Assembly: GCA_028583605.1 (NCBI GenBank)
Contig: CM053326.1
Location: 1,296,350-1,360,349 of the forward strand
DNA: 64,000 nt
Direction of reading: 5' to 3'
Origin: Dastarcus helophoroides
Taxonomy: Eukaryota > Arthropoda > Insecta > Coleoptera > Bothrideridae
Shown: one piece after another, positions 23,723 to 34,939 of the stretch
Layout of the letters: every line of letters begins with the position of its first letter
Position numbering within the stretch: the first letter of the stretch is position 1
The notes under the pieces: model-generated
Told to the model about the DNA's origin: nothing
The model's database searches: none
The model's input: the letters and a program-made list of their open reading frames with translations, nothing else
Made by a program: the position numbers and the translations under genes

Positions 23723-24167
23723 TGTAGTCCATTTCAGATAAATATGCATGCAATATGTAGGACTAGGATGAGTAGTATTAAATTAACCTTTAGATATGCT
23801 GGTACATAGAAAAATCACCAGAACTAAAGCTAGTTTCACGTGTAAATATTTTGATGATTAATGTGTTGCTTATATTTCAGGGGTATTTAGCGAAAATAAT
23901 CCTCCTAAATGTTTTCCATATTATTTTTACTGCCGATTTAGTGATTTTCAGCAGAAATTGGCATAAAATATAAAAGCATCATTCCTAAAACAACCGACAA
24001 CAAAGTAAAATATGTAATGATATTTAGTTTGGGATTTTAAGATCATAGAACACCATTGAGAAATGTTACAGTGCTGCCACACGACTATGCCTAGTTCCAG
24101 TTATTGCCACTACAAAATTAGAAGTCCACAACCTACTCTGATGCAGATTTATCTGTAATGGACTACA
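23723..24167. mobile_element. Short TIR element T1, copy 2
   Basis: This is the copy of 16837-17287 carried by the segmental duplication. It has the same TGTAGTCC termini and is 445 bp long. Length differences from copy 1 are mostly single extra bases in copy 1. Confidence 0.6.
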
Positions 24168-24349
24168 TTTTGATTTGTATCTTATAAAATATAATTGCTG
24201 CGCGTACGTTGTATTTTGAAATTTAAAAAACATATTAGTGTAAATTCACTTACTTTGTGGCGTAAATAGTTATTTGTATGTTATACTACCGAATCCATTT
24301 GTATGTATCCAAAACTATGCGAAAACCGTAAATATAACCTTTCCAAATT

Positions 24350-24640
24350 TCGACTTTTTGCTCGAAATCTCGACTTTAGGAATTTCGACGTGAAACTCGA
24401 AATTTCGACGTTAAACTCGAAATTTCGACGTTAAACTCGAAATTTCGACGTTAAACTCGAAATTTCGACTTATTTTTCAAAATTTCGACTTTAATCTCGG
24501 AATTTTAACTTTAAAGTCGAAATTTGGACTTTTTTCTCGAAATTTCAGGGTTAAGGTCGAAATTTCAATTTTAATCTCGAAATTTCGAGAAAAAAAGACG
24601 AAATTTCGGTAATTAAAAATCGAAATTACTGAACGCACCC
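24350..24640. repeat. 20-bp satellite, best-preserved block
   Basis: The unit CTCGAAATTTCGACGTTAAA repeats with a 20-bp period at about 24376-24470 (about four near-perfect units) and then decays. Its core TCGAAATTTCGA is palindromic. It is the clearest form of the sequence that dominates the introns. The block continues in A-rich orientation at 24720-24940. Confidence 0.75.
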
Positions 24641-24719
24641 TACTGCCAACTGTCAATATTGTTGGGAAAGAGGAGTGATAGGACGCAACTGTCATTTGTC
24701 TAACCTAACCATAGACTAT

Positions 24720-24940
24720 AAAAATTTCGAGGTTAAAATCAAAATTTCGACTTTAAAGTTCAAATTTCGATTTTAAAGTCTAATTTTCAAGAAAAATGTT
24801 GAAATTCCGAGATTATACTCAAAATTCCGAGATTATAGTGGAAATTTGGAGAAAAAAGTCGAAATTTCAAATTTAAAGTCGAATTTCCAAGATTAAAGTC
24901 AAAATTTTGAAAAAAAAGTCGAAATTTCTAAAAATATATT
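24720..24940. repeat. 20-bp satellite, A-rich orientation
   Basis: Units such as AAAGTCGAAATTTC and GATTAAAGTC repeat with about a 20-bp period, on the opposite strand to the block at 24350. The two are separated by about 80 bp of non-repeat sequence. Confidence 0.65.
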
Positions 24941-25139
24941 TTTTTAATCGATGTGCTTTTGACGTCTTCGTAATGAACATAACCTATCTGTGTCAAATAC
25001 AAAGAACAACAGAAATTTTTAATAAATAATAATAAATTGTAATGTGGCTGCAAAGTATGGATTGCTTTACAATTTTTGCTCAATATAAGGCGAAAAAATT
25101 ACACAATGAATCGTTAATTCAAAAACTAATTACAGTTAG

Positions 25140-25500
25140 TATCGTGTGTAAAAAAGTTTTCCAATCTAGTGTGTTGCAGTCATTTTTTTGTCATGTTTAG
25201 GTATGTTCCTCACTTAATCGACAGACAAGTCAACAAACATAACCTTTAAAAAAATATTTTATTGATTTGATGTTACAATAGAAGAAAAATCTTTTGTTGC
25301 TGACCTCTTACTTTCGAAAAACTCAAAAAAGCAATCGTGAATTGATCTCTTCTATTTCTGATAGTACTGCAGAATTTTTATGTCAATGTTAAATGTCAAT
25401 TTGATTAGTAAGAATTAAGTAAGAAACATACGTAAACATGTCAAAAAAAATGACAGCAGCACACTAGATTAGAAATCTTTTGCTACACTTAATACTTAAT
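25140..25500. mobile_element. Foldback element with about 80-bp inverted ends, upstream of bsf
   Basis: The segment 25142-25225 (with TCTAGTGTGTTGCAGTCATT) is matched in reverse complement by about 25420-25500 (TCTAGTGTGCTGCTGTCATT), and similarity continues for about 80 bp through TATGTT and ACTTAAT. The interior has no coding capacity. The whole structure is about 360 bp and ends about 360 bp before the bsf start codon. Confidence 0.6.
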
Positions 25501-25570
25501 GTCATTCCCATGACAAATGAAACCTAAAAACGCATGCAATTCTTCTTGGGGCCTGTGCAGTTGCACTTGG

Positions 25571-25625
25571 TTCGCTGCTACCACAAAACCACTAACACTG
25601 TTAGTGGTTTGTGGCTGCTGCAGCC
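25571..25625. repeat. Perfect hairpin in bsf upstream region
   Basis: AAACCACTAACA and TGTTAGTGGTTT form 12-bp perfect arms around a single C. The pairing extends outward, with small gaps, through CCACAAA/TTTGTGG and GCTGCT/GGCTGCTGC. It could form a cruciform, or be a footprint of a DNA transposon end. Confidence 0.6.
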
Positions 25626-25738
25626 CTGACATTTTTTTTCGTAATTGATATTCTAAATTTGGCACGTTGTGAAAATAGCTTTATAATATATTTCACATTT
25701 TAATTGATGTCTGTGGTTTAATCTCAATCTTTGGCTTG

Positions 25739-25797
25739 GCGGCGGTTTCCATAGATTAAATACACGGCAGTTTCCATAGATTAAATGCACGGCGGTT
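25739..25797 (+). promoter_or_regulatory. 27-bp tandem repeat in presumed bsf promoter
   Basis: The unit CGGCRGTTTCCATAGATTAA(ATRCA) occurs twice in full and once in part within 60 bp, ending about 60 bp before the bsf start codon. Its position suggests the core promoter or 5' UTR. No TATA box was recognised. The regulatory role is inferred from position only. Confidence 0.35.
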
Positions 25798-25859
25798 TCT
25801 AAAAGGAAGAAGAAGATAATTGACAGATTTACTTAACGAAAACTCGCCCTCCAAGGAGC

Positions 25860-25996
25860 ATGGCTTCGATATTAAGATCTTCAAAATTCGTACGATACAT
25901 AGCAGGATTTGCAAGGAATGTAGTCGTAAACACACCGAGAGAATTCGACGGAAGTTTTATTAACGCTACCCAATGTATATGTGGCGCCATAACACC
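25860..25996 (+). CDS. bsf: bsf/LRPPRC-like PPR protein, exon 1
   Basis: The exon starts at ATG 25860 with MASILRSSKFVRYIAGFARN, which is rich in R and S and free of acidic residues, as expected of a mitochondrial targeting presequence. It ends at the donor CC/GTAAGT in phase 2; its last two bases are completed by the first C of exon 2 to give a proline. An 100-bp intron follows. Confidence 0.85.
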
Positions 25997-26096
25997 GTAA
26001 GTTTTAAATGAAACCCGTAAGATAGGTTAGATCGGTAATTTTATTTCACCGGTCATTGTTTATTATTACGCAATGTAATTTATTTCGTACTTTTAG

Positions 26097-26628
26097 CACC
26101 TTTGCCACTCAAGCTTCAGCGCAATTCGACCAAAATTTAGAGAGAAGTTTGCGAAGGATCGATCAAGATGTACGAAAATCGGGTAGGATATCGCGACGTG
26201 ATATCGAAGATGTTCTGGAAGAAATTAGAAATACACGATCAGCAACGAGTTCGCAGTCTCTTTTGGTCATCAGATGTTGCGGGAATTTGGTACCGGAAGA
26301 ACTACCAGAAGTTCGTACGAAACTCGTTCAGGAAATTTGGAATACATTGGAAAAGTTACATGTGCCTATGGACATTTCCCATTATAATGCGTTGTTGAGG
26401 GTGTACTTGGAGAATGAGCACTCGTTTTCACCCACGGAATTTCTCAGTTATTTGGAATCTAAAGGGGTCTGAACCTAATAGGGTTACTTATCAGAGACTT
26501 ATCGCGAGATATTGTCAAGATGGCGATATTGAAGGAGCCACGAAGATTCTTGAATTTATGAGGGAGAAGCAGTTACCTGTTAACGAAAACGTCTTTAATG
26601 CATTGATCGTTGGTCACTCCGAAGCAGG
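26097..26628 (+). CDS. bsf: bsf/LRPPRC-like PPR protein, exon 2
   Basis: The exon begins after TACTTTTAG and encodes TFATQASAQFDQNLERSL, then the first PPR-like helical repeats, ending NVFNALIVGHSEAG at the donor GG/GTAAAT. Around 26462-26470 (AAAGGGGTCT) one extra base shifts the frame: it reads ESKGV-stop, whereas the frame one base on gives SEPNRVTYQRLIARYCQDGD, which continues the PPR pattern. I treat this as a probable sequencing insertion. Confidence 0.85.
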
Positions 26629-26689
26629 GTAAATTATTTATTTGTTGCTTGTTAGTATAAATAATTGTGATTTCACATTTGGGTTGAAA

Positions 26690-26905
26690 TAGGGATGTTA
26701 TGGAGCTCTGCAACTGTAACCGAAACTATTAAATATCCGAATCTGTAACCGAAACTGATATGAATGTTTTGGACAATTTCGGATGTTATTTAAAATAATT
26801 TTGCTAATTTCAGTTGATGACAATCTTTTTTTTGTCAACTAAAATTATGAGACACACTAGTTGGTACTGTCACCTGACCTTACTCACTATTGCCGTGGCC
26901 ACTAA
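26690..26905 (+). repeat. Dispersed repeat R1, copy 2, in bsf intron 2
   Basis: It begins TAGGGATGTTATGGAGCTCTG-like and continues with ACCGAAAC, TATCCGAATC and GTCACCTGACCTTACTCAC. It matches the minus strand of 9525-9807 in the same order. It has no coding capacity. Confidence 0.55.
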
Positions 26906-26934
26906 CTATGTTCTTTAACGTGTAAATGAATTGA

Positions 26935-27880
26935 TTTTATTTTTAATTTCAACCTTTATCCAAATTTCGATTTTTTTTTAAATTTCTATATTTTCATTTT
27001 TTTTTATTTGGCTTTTTGTAAAGATTTAAATTTTTCTCAAAATTTTGACTTCATTTCAAAATTATTTTTATCAAAATTTCGAATTTTTTTCAAAATTCCT
27101 GTTTTTTTAATGTTTAACTTTACTAATATTTGACTTTTCAAAATTTTGCCTTTTTAAAAATTTCGACACTTTTCAAAACTGTTGCTTTTCGAGAATTTCA
27201 GATTTCTGTGTTTGATAATGTTGTGAGTTTTTTGAAAGGTTTAATTTTTCCAAAATTGCGATTTTATTTAAAAATTTGGATTTTGCAAAAATTTGTTTTC
27301 TTATCAAAATTTGGGCTCCTTTTAAACATGTTTACTGTTTTTGAAAATTTCAACTTTTTTATGTTTCATTTGTTTTCAAAAATGTCTACTTTTTTGATAA
27401 TTTCGATTTTTTTTACCAATTTCGACCTCGAAGTTTGGATTTTTTCGAAAATTTAGCGTTTTTTGTTTTAAAAATAACTTTTCTAGAAATTCAGACTTTT
27501 TTTTGCAAAATTTCTACTTTTGAAAAATTTTCACTTTTTTGAAAATTTCACCTTTTTCTTAAAATTTAAATTTCCGAAATTCCTCAAAATTTTAAATTCA
27601 TTTTCAAAATTTTGGCTTTTTTAAAAATTTGATATCTTTAAAATTCGTTTAATTTTCAAAATTCCAAAGTTTTGTATTAAACCAAATTTTATTTTTATAA
27701 ATTAATTAATTAATTTCAGTTTTTTCTCTAATTTTGAGCCTTTTCTTCAAATCTGGAGTTTAACCTTTAATTTTTATTTAAAATTCAAGCATTTTTTATA
27801 ACTATTTGAGATCAAATTGGGAATTTTTAAAATTTTTAGTTGAATTTTTAAATCTTTTAAGTTTTTCTCCAATGTATGGC
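26935..27880. repeat. Decayed TTTCGA satellite in bsf intron 2
   Basis: The sequence is T-rich on the plus strand with words such as AAAATTTCGACTTTT. No gene is seen. Only one orientation is present in this intron. Confidence 0.6.
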
Positions 27881-27945
27881 TGTAATCTCGAAATGTCTAC
27901 TTTATTTCATTTACCATTGTAATTATCTATCATTTTTATTTTCAG

Positions 27946-30839
27946 TGATTTGGAATCGGCTCGAGGAATTATTAATGTAATGACACAAGCCGGTTTGGAG
28001 CCGAGTGCGGATACTTACACAACTTTACTCTGCGGTTACGCCAAAACCGGTGACATAGAAGCGATGAAAGAAATTCTGAACGAGTGCGAATCGAAAGAAA
28101 TATATTTACTGGACAAAGATTACTTAGATATAGTTTATGCACTTTCGACGAATGGCCACAGCAATCATATTCCAGTTATCCTGGACAAGGTTAGAAAAGC
28201 CGTTGGTTATAATCAAGACGCCATTAATATTATTTACCGCCTTATCAACAAAGGTTTAGTAGATGATGCTTTCGAAGTGCTGAAATCCATGACCCGAAAT
28301 ACTTCAATGGATGGGTCAGCGTTGCCCTCGGGTTCCTTTTTCATTAGACAATTAATAAAAGCCAATACACCGTTGGAAACAATTTTGAAATATTGTACGA
28401 TTTTCGAGGAGAGCCAGTTGTACGAAAGGGCCTTAATTTTGGCCACCGAAGTCAGTCTGCAGGAAGCAAACGATAAACTAGCGTACCCCTTACTAAAAGA
28501 GCTACAGAAGCGAGATGTGGAGATCAGACAACATTTCTTCTGGCCGCTTATCGTGGCAAAATCCAGGGAATCTGGAAATAATGGCGTGTTGGAAGTTCTG
28601 AGAGAAATGGAGAAGTTAGGTATAAATCCTAATGTTGAGACTATTAGGGAGTATGTTATACCGAATTTGAAGGGGAAAAGTAGCGAAATAATTTCAATGT
28701 TACGCGAAGCGAATATTTCCGTTGGGACAGCCGCTAGTAGTCTACTTCAGTCCTTGCTGCAAAACAACGAATTGGAGGAAGCCGCTATCATAGCCACCAG
28801 GGTTTCAGCGTATTACGTGCCGGAAGTTATAAAAAGACCTCTGACGAATGCTTTTTATAAAACCAAAGATGTCGAATCTTACGTAACTGTTTTGAGAGCA
28901 ATACATGAAAATTTGGATAGAAAAATCTTGGTTAAACCAGAAGCAGAGGAAGCCAAAGTAGACAAACCGCACGTAATCGGTGGTTTTATTTGGGATCTTT
29001 CAGTAAACAAACAGAATTTTGTTGCTTCGATTGAGAACATCCTCGAAGAATTGGTTAAACAAGGCTTGGGCATATCGACAACAATCGCTGAAAAATTACA
29101 AGATAAATTAGACGACCAAATGAACGATAATATTTCCGTCTTGTTGGCCAAATTAACTTCAGGCGAGTTAACCCCTCAACCTATTATTAACAAAGCACCA
29201 TCGTATACACCCTCGAGTCAAATGAATATTCCCCAATTGGAACGATTGATCGAAAACCTCTCGTCTAAAGGACAAGATGTCAAAGGTCATCAAAGACACT
29301 TACTTACTCTTTATTATCGAGCTAAAGATCTTGAAAAAACTGAAGAACTTTTACAAAAATTGGAGCACAGTGGGGACTTCAAATACACCCCAGGTTTGTA
29401 TGCTCAACTTCTAGATCTGTACGCTTACCATGACAACTTGGAAAAGGCGATGTCTTGTTTGGAAAAATTGAGGGAACTCGAACCACAGTTTAAATTAGAT
29501 AACATGAAAATTGTAAGATTGGCGAATTTGGTCTATAAAAAGGTTGGTCTCGACGAGAGTATTAAAATTTTGGAAAGCTTACCGAAAGACGAAACGCAGG
29601 AAGAAAAGGGTTACGGCTACACGGCGACACTTTGGAGATTTATGAATACCATCGCCGATGAAGGAAAAGTGGAAGAACTTAATAAACTATTTAATGTTTT
29701 AATCGACAGAGGCTTCATGGAACCAAATAATATCCTATTGGGACCTTTGGTCAAAGTACATTTAAATAGAGATGAAGTTGATGCAGCTTTGGAGAAACTC
29801 GAATGGTGCGTCCATCAGTACAAAGCCACACCGTGGAAAAATGAGCTGGCTTGCAAACTTATTCAATCGGAGGATGCCGAGAAACTACAAAAGTTAACAG
29901 ACCTGAGCACCCTCGTTCACGGAGAAGTTAACAGCTTGTACGATTTAGTTTTTTCTTTCGTCGAATGTGGTCGAATTCGTCAAGCCCGCAAAATCTTAGA
30001 AACGCCAGGCCTACAAACACGCCCACAACGGATCAATTCGGCCTGTGAACGCTACAGACAAGAGGGGATGGTAAAACCACTGGAAGGACTAAAAGCGGCC
30101 ACGAAAGATTTGAATCACTTCGATAGAAATGACATTTACTACCAACTTCTACTAAGCTACATTAAACAGGACGATGTTGAAAAAGCTACTAATTTATGGA
30201 CGCAAATGCAAGAAGAAGATGTGACACCCTCCGATGAATTTTTAATAAACTTGGGCAAATTCATGAAAGACAGAGGCCTCGAGGTGCCGTTTGTTGTCCC
30301 TAAAAAATCACCCCCACCCCCACCTCCAACTAAATCCACTGTTCAACCTCAGTCAAAGACAAAAGTCCAGCAGTTTCGCCATATTTTAAAAAGTGGAAAC
30401 GTTAACGCAGCCCTTCAGCAAGCCACGATCTCTTTGGACGGCCTAACGGCTTCAGATCTGTCTGGTTTAATTGAAAAATTAGTGCAAGAGAATCGAATCA
30501 ATGAAGCCACGCAAGTTGTACGGAAAATGTTGACGCAGAATATAACGCCTATTAGCAGAGTTTTTAGATTTTTATTGAATAAGTTGGCTGTAGCCGGCGA
30601 GGTTGACACCCTCAATGAGATCGGGTCGAAGATCGATCAAGAAACTAAGAAGATTGTGTCGTTTGATAATAGGATATGTCATGCGAATGTAGTTGCTGGT
30701 AAAGGCGAAGAGTATTTGGATCACCTTGAAAAACAAATTGAAAATGCGAATGAGGAGGATTTGGTTAAATTGGGCGAGGAGTTTCCTCGTGGTGGAGCCT
30801 ATGGCATATTAGAAAGACTTCCAGAATTAGTTGATAAAT
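27946..30839 (+). CDS. bsf: bsf/LRPPRC-like PPR protein, exon 3 (main exon)
   Basis: This exon carries most of a mitochondrial pentatricopeptide-repeat protein of the LRPPRC/bicoid stability factor family, which binds mitochondrial mRNAs and supports their stability and polyadenylation. In Drosophila the same protein was first described binding bicoid mRNA. It opens in frame with exon 2 as (G)DLESARGIINVMTQAGLEPS and TYTTLLCGYAKTGDIEAMKE, two classic 35-residue PPRs. Helical-pair repeats continue to the end, interrupted near residue 1008 by a proline-rich linker (KKSPPPPPPTKS). It ends ...ELVDK at the donor AAAT/GTGAGT (phase 1). All exons sum to 1,344 codons after removal of three extra bases, close to Drosophila bsf. 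The call rests on PPR architecture and length, recalled without a search. Confidence 0.85.
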
Positions 30840-30944
30840 GTGAGTATGGTTTCCTAAAAGTTCGGCTGTCACATTTTCGAAGCAATATCTGTTTTTTAAT
30901 TTTGGTGGAAATCTGTCACAATTTTTAAATTCAAGATTTTTTTT

Positions 30945-31130
30945 TGTGGAACGAACTGGTCCTAAGTGATCTTCGAAAATTAAAATACTGAATCTTGTCC
31001 CCTGAAACCAAGAAAGATTAAAAAACACACAAAGAGGCAACCTATGTTGTGTTTTTTAATCTTTCTGGATTAGAGCAACCTCTGTTGTGTTTTTTTAATC
31101 TTTCTTGGTTTCAGATTCAGATTTGTATTT
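30945..31130. repeat. Inverted pair of Penelope-like tails in bsf intron 3
   Basis: The first part is the tail in reverse (GGAACGAACTGGTCC near 30950, then TTGTCCCCTGAAACCAAG and AAAGATTAAAAAACACA). It is followed by the forward version (TTGTGTTTTTTAATCTTT, partly duplicated, and CTTGGTTTCAG). There is no hammerhead core in this piece. It starts about 100 bp after the exon 3 donor. Confidence 0.6.
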
Positions 31131-31869
31131 CAAGTTTTTATTAACACGAAACGAAGAAAACGAGAAAACTTTCAAGCTGTGGCACTTGAATGCATATAGA
31201 TACGTCGTTTCTGTATACCGTATCTTCGTAAATAGAAGAGATAGGTTTATTTTTCTTGACTGCTAAAACGTAAAAGAAATTGAATATTTGGGGAATTGGA
31301 AACTAATTTTTTTTAAAAATTACTGTTTTGAAATGTGACGGTCGAGCTTTTGAAATCGCTTATTGTGATTTATGCTTTACTAGCTAATGTACCCGATCAA
31401 ACTTATTGTCACGACCAGTACTTTATTTAACGTGTTAAATGAATCGATTTTATTTAATGTTGACAGTTTTTCAAAATTTGGAATTTTTGTTTCGCCCTTT
31501 TAACTTTCAGTTCGATTTTTTTCAAAAGTTCAACTTTATTTTGAAAATTTCCACTTCACCGAAAATTTTGCCTCTTTTCGAATCTTAACCGTTTCGAAAA
31601 CGTCTGCTTCTTTGTCTTAAAATTACAAATTTTTTTCCAGAATTTTAGATTTTTAAACATTTTCTTGAATGGTTAAGTTTTTCCTAACATTTCGATCTCA
31701 AGTTTCAACTTCATCCAAAATTTCGATTTTTTTCCAAATTTTTCATTTTCTAATTTTCGACTTTGAAAATTGGGACTTTTCTGATAATTTCGATATTCTC
31801 AAAATTTGATTTCTTTGGAAATTTGACAATGACAATTTTTGATTGTCAAGTTTTTGGAAATATTGGATT

Positions 31870-32000
31870 TTTTTTTGTGGTCCTTGGTTACCTTCAAAAA
31901 TTGAAATTCAAATCTTGTCCCCTGAAACCAAGAAAGATTAAAAAATACAACAAAGGTTGCTCTAACGCGTTTCGACAGCCAAGCTATCATCTTCAGAGAC
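31870..32000 (-). repeat. Penelope-like tail, antisense in bsf intron 3
   Basis: Read on the minus strand it contains the hammerhead-like motif, then the TTAATCTTTCTTGGTTTCAG segment, GGGGACAAG, and GGTAACCAAGGACC. It is antisense to bsf. The same tail lies in sense about 3 kb downstream. Confidence 0.7.
31960..31999 (-). ncRNA. Hammerhead-like motif, copy 2 (antisense to bsf)
   Basis: The core CTGAAGA, GAAA, ACGCGT and T/AGAG are kept. Stem II is GATAGC/GCTGTC, so one C-G pair has become a T-G wobble. Stem I is weaker (GTCT instead of CTCT). Confidence 0.45.
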
Positions 32001-33340
32001 CTTTATTCTCAAAATTTAGACTTCTCCAGATTTTTAAATTTTTTCTGAAAATATGTATTCTGTTTTGAAAATGTCGATCTTTTCGTAAAAATTTCAACTT
32101 TTCAGTGTTTTGCACTTTTTAGAAATTTTGACCCTTTTGATAATTTGACATTTTCTTAAAATGTTCTTTGAAAATTCTTACTTTTTAACTTTTTTCAAAA
32201 AAAAAAATTTTTTTAAGCATTTTTTTTTTGAAGTTTATAACTTATTGAAAATTTCGATTTTTAATAATTTCGACTGTTTTTTAAATGTTGATGACCATTT
32301 TTCAAAATTTCTAGTTTTGTTTGCAAACTCGATTTTTTAAATAAAGAAATTTTTATGAAATGTCAACTTTTTTGAAATTTCTGCAATATTTCGTTTTTTT
32401 TTCTGAAACATTTTCCATTTTTTAATTTTCGAAAATTTTTCAAAATGTCAACTTTTTTTTGAAAATCTTGATCTTATGACATTTCGACTAAAAATTGCAA
32501 TTTTTCCAGATGTTCGACTTTTTTAAAAATTTAAAATTTTTCGATTCTTGAAAATTCGGACTTTTTTTAAGTCAACTATTTTCCAAATTTCGAATTCTTT
32601 TGCAAATTTTAGATCCTTTTATTGAACATTTTGACTTTATTTAAAGATTTAATTTTTTATAAATGAGAAAAACTTTTTTTTTGAAATTTTCGACTATTTG
32701 AAAAAATTTCCAATTTTTCTAAAAATTTCGAATTTTTCTAAAAATTTCCATTTTCAAAATGTACCCATTTTTTTTCAAAATTTTAAGTTTTTTGAAAACG
32801 ACTTTTTTTTGAAAAGTTGGGTATTTTTCGTTGAAAAGTATTTATGGAAATTTTTGACTTTTTCCAAATTTTAACTTTTGTTAATTTCGAATTTGATTTT
32901 ACTTTTCTTCAATATTTAGAGCTTTCGAAAAAGTTCAACTTCTTTGAAAATTTGATTGAAAATTCTGCAATTTATTTTACATGTCGATATTTGCCGAAAA
33001 TATCGTCTTTTTTTTTCAAATTCGAAATTATTGAAAATGTCAACTTTTTCAAAATTTTGAAATTTTTTCAAAATGTTGATTTCTTTCAAATTCGTACCTT
33101 TCTGTTGGAAGTTTGACTTTCTATGAAAATTATGAAATTTTTTAAGATTTCAGCTTTTAAAATTTATTCTTTTCTGATAACTTTTAGTTTTTATTCAATT
33201 CAGTTCTCAGAAAATTTCAAATTTTTGATAATTTGAGTAATTCATTTTTTAAATCTTGATTTTTTATTAAATTGTGGCTGTAAAATGTCAACTATTTAAA
33301 TAATTTTGTCTTTTTTTTTTGTTGAAGATTTCGCTATTTT

Positions 33341-33995
33341 TTAGATTCTCGGAGTTTTTCAAAATTTTGACATTCTTCAAAATATTGACTTCATTTTTGA
33401 AGTGTCAACTTTTTTGGAAATTATAACTTTCTATAAAAATGTTGCCTTTTTTGAAAGTTTTAATTTTCGCTAAAAATTTCTACTTCATTTAAAATTTCGA
33501 CTTTATCAAATTTTTGATAATTTCGAAAAAGATAGAATTAAAGATGTCGAAATTTTGAATGAAAAGATATTTTTTTTTAATAAATAAAAACATAAAGAGA
33601 CCAAATTTTCAAAAAATTCGAAATTTTTAAATCAAATCGAAATTTTTAAAAAATAGACGAAAATTTTTCAGATTCTCTGAGTTTTTCCAAATTTTGACAC
33701 TTTCTTCAAAATATTGACTTCATTTTTGAAGTGTCAACTTTTTTGGAAATTATAAATTTCTATAAAAATGTTGCCTTTTTTGGAAGTTTTAATTTTCTAT
33801 AAAAATTTCTACTTTATTTAAAATTTCGACTTTCTCAAATTTTTGAAAATTTCGAAAAAGATAGAATTAAAGATGTCGAAATTTTGAATGAAAAGATATT
33901 TTTTTGTAATAAATAAAAACATAGAGACCAAATTTTCAAAAAATTCCAAATTTTCAAATCAAATCGCAATTTTCAAAAAATAGACGAAAATATTA
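33341..33995. repeat. 327-bp tandem duplication
   Basis: The segment from about 33341 (AGATTCTCGGAGTTTTTC) recurs from about 33668 (AGATTCTCTGAGTTTTTCC) with the same order through TTTTTGAAGTGTCAACTTTT and GATAGAATTAAAGATGTCG. Two units of about 327 bp span the T-rich to A-rich switch. Confidence 0.7.
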
Positions 33996-34939
33996 GAAAA
34001 GGTTAAAATTTTGCTATAATTTTGAGGTTAGTTTTTATAAAAGGTAGAAATTTATTTAAAAAAAAACCGAAATTTTCTTGAAAAGTTAAAATTAAAAAAA
34101 AGTTAAGATTTTCAAAAAATTCGTGAAAAGGAAGAAATGAGGAATTTTTAGTAAAAAATTTGAAATTTTTGAAAAGTTAAAATTTAGAAAAATAATTAAA
34201 AATTTCAAAAATAATTAACATTTTGAAAAAAGTCGAGATTTAAAAATATTTTCTGTCAGATTTTAAGTCAAATCCGAAAGAAAAGTCAAAATTGTTAGAA
34301 AAGTTAGTAATTTCAAAAAAAGTCGAACTTTTGAAAATTCCAACGTTTTGAATAATTAAAATTTTGTAATCGAAAAATTTCAGAAAAAAATAAAATTTCC
34401 TAATTTTTGAAAAGTTAAGATTTTTAAAAAAAAGTTAAAATTTTGCCAATTGATCTGCAAGTTTCAAAAGTAGTCAAAATTTTGAAAAAAGTCGAGATTT
34501 AAAGGATTTTCGGTCAAATTTTAAGTAAAGTCCGGAATCTAAAAAAGTCGAAAAATACGAAAAGTCAAAATTTCCAAATGTTAAAAATTGAAAAATTAAA
34601 CGTTTTGTAAATTAAAATTTTTTACTCGAAAAATTTAAAAAAAATTTTTTTTAAAACAATTTGGTAATTTTTGTAAATTTAAGATCCAAAAGAACAGTTG
34701 AAATTTTGAAAAATAATCTAAAATTTTAAAAATGGTCACAATTTTGAAGAAAGTCGATATTTAAAATATTTCCAGGCAAATTTTAAGTAAAATTCAAAAT
34801 CCAAAGATAATTCGAAATTTTAAAAATTTAACGTTTTGAATGATTAAAATTTTTTAATCGAAAAATTTCAAAAAAAGAAAGAATTTCGTAATTTTTGCAA
34901 ATTAAGATTTCCAAGAAACAGTTAAAATTTCTTTTTGTT

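Larger units (their letters stand above)
11820..24390. repeat. Tandem segmental duplication (unit about 6.9 kb, plus a 1.3-kb partial third copy)
   Basis: The segment from about 11955 to 17530 (intron, exon 1 and upstream region of ZAD gene 1) recurs from about 18835 to 24390, offset roughly 6.88-6.90 kb. Between them, 17532-18825 is a third copy of 11821-13075. The joins fall in shared words: CTCGAAATT at about 17533, and TTTTCAAAATTTCCATTT at about 18833 (shared by 11960 and 13080). The copies differ by a few substitutions per kb and many homopolymer-length changes. Confidence 0.85.
31440..34930. repeat. Decayed TTTCGA satellite in bsf intron 3
   Basis: The plus strand is T-rich from 31440 to about 33540 and A-rich from there to 34930, apart from the tail at 31870-32000. 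In the pre-mRNA this would be a U-rich block followed by an A-rich block. No gene is present. Confidence 0.65.
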
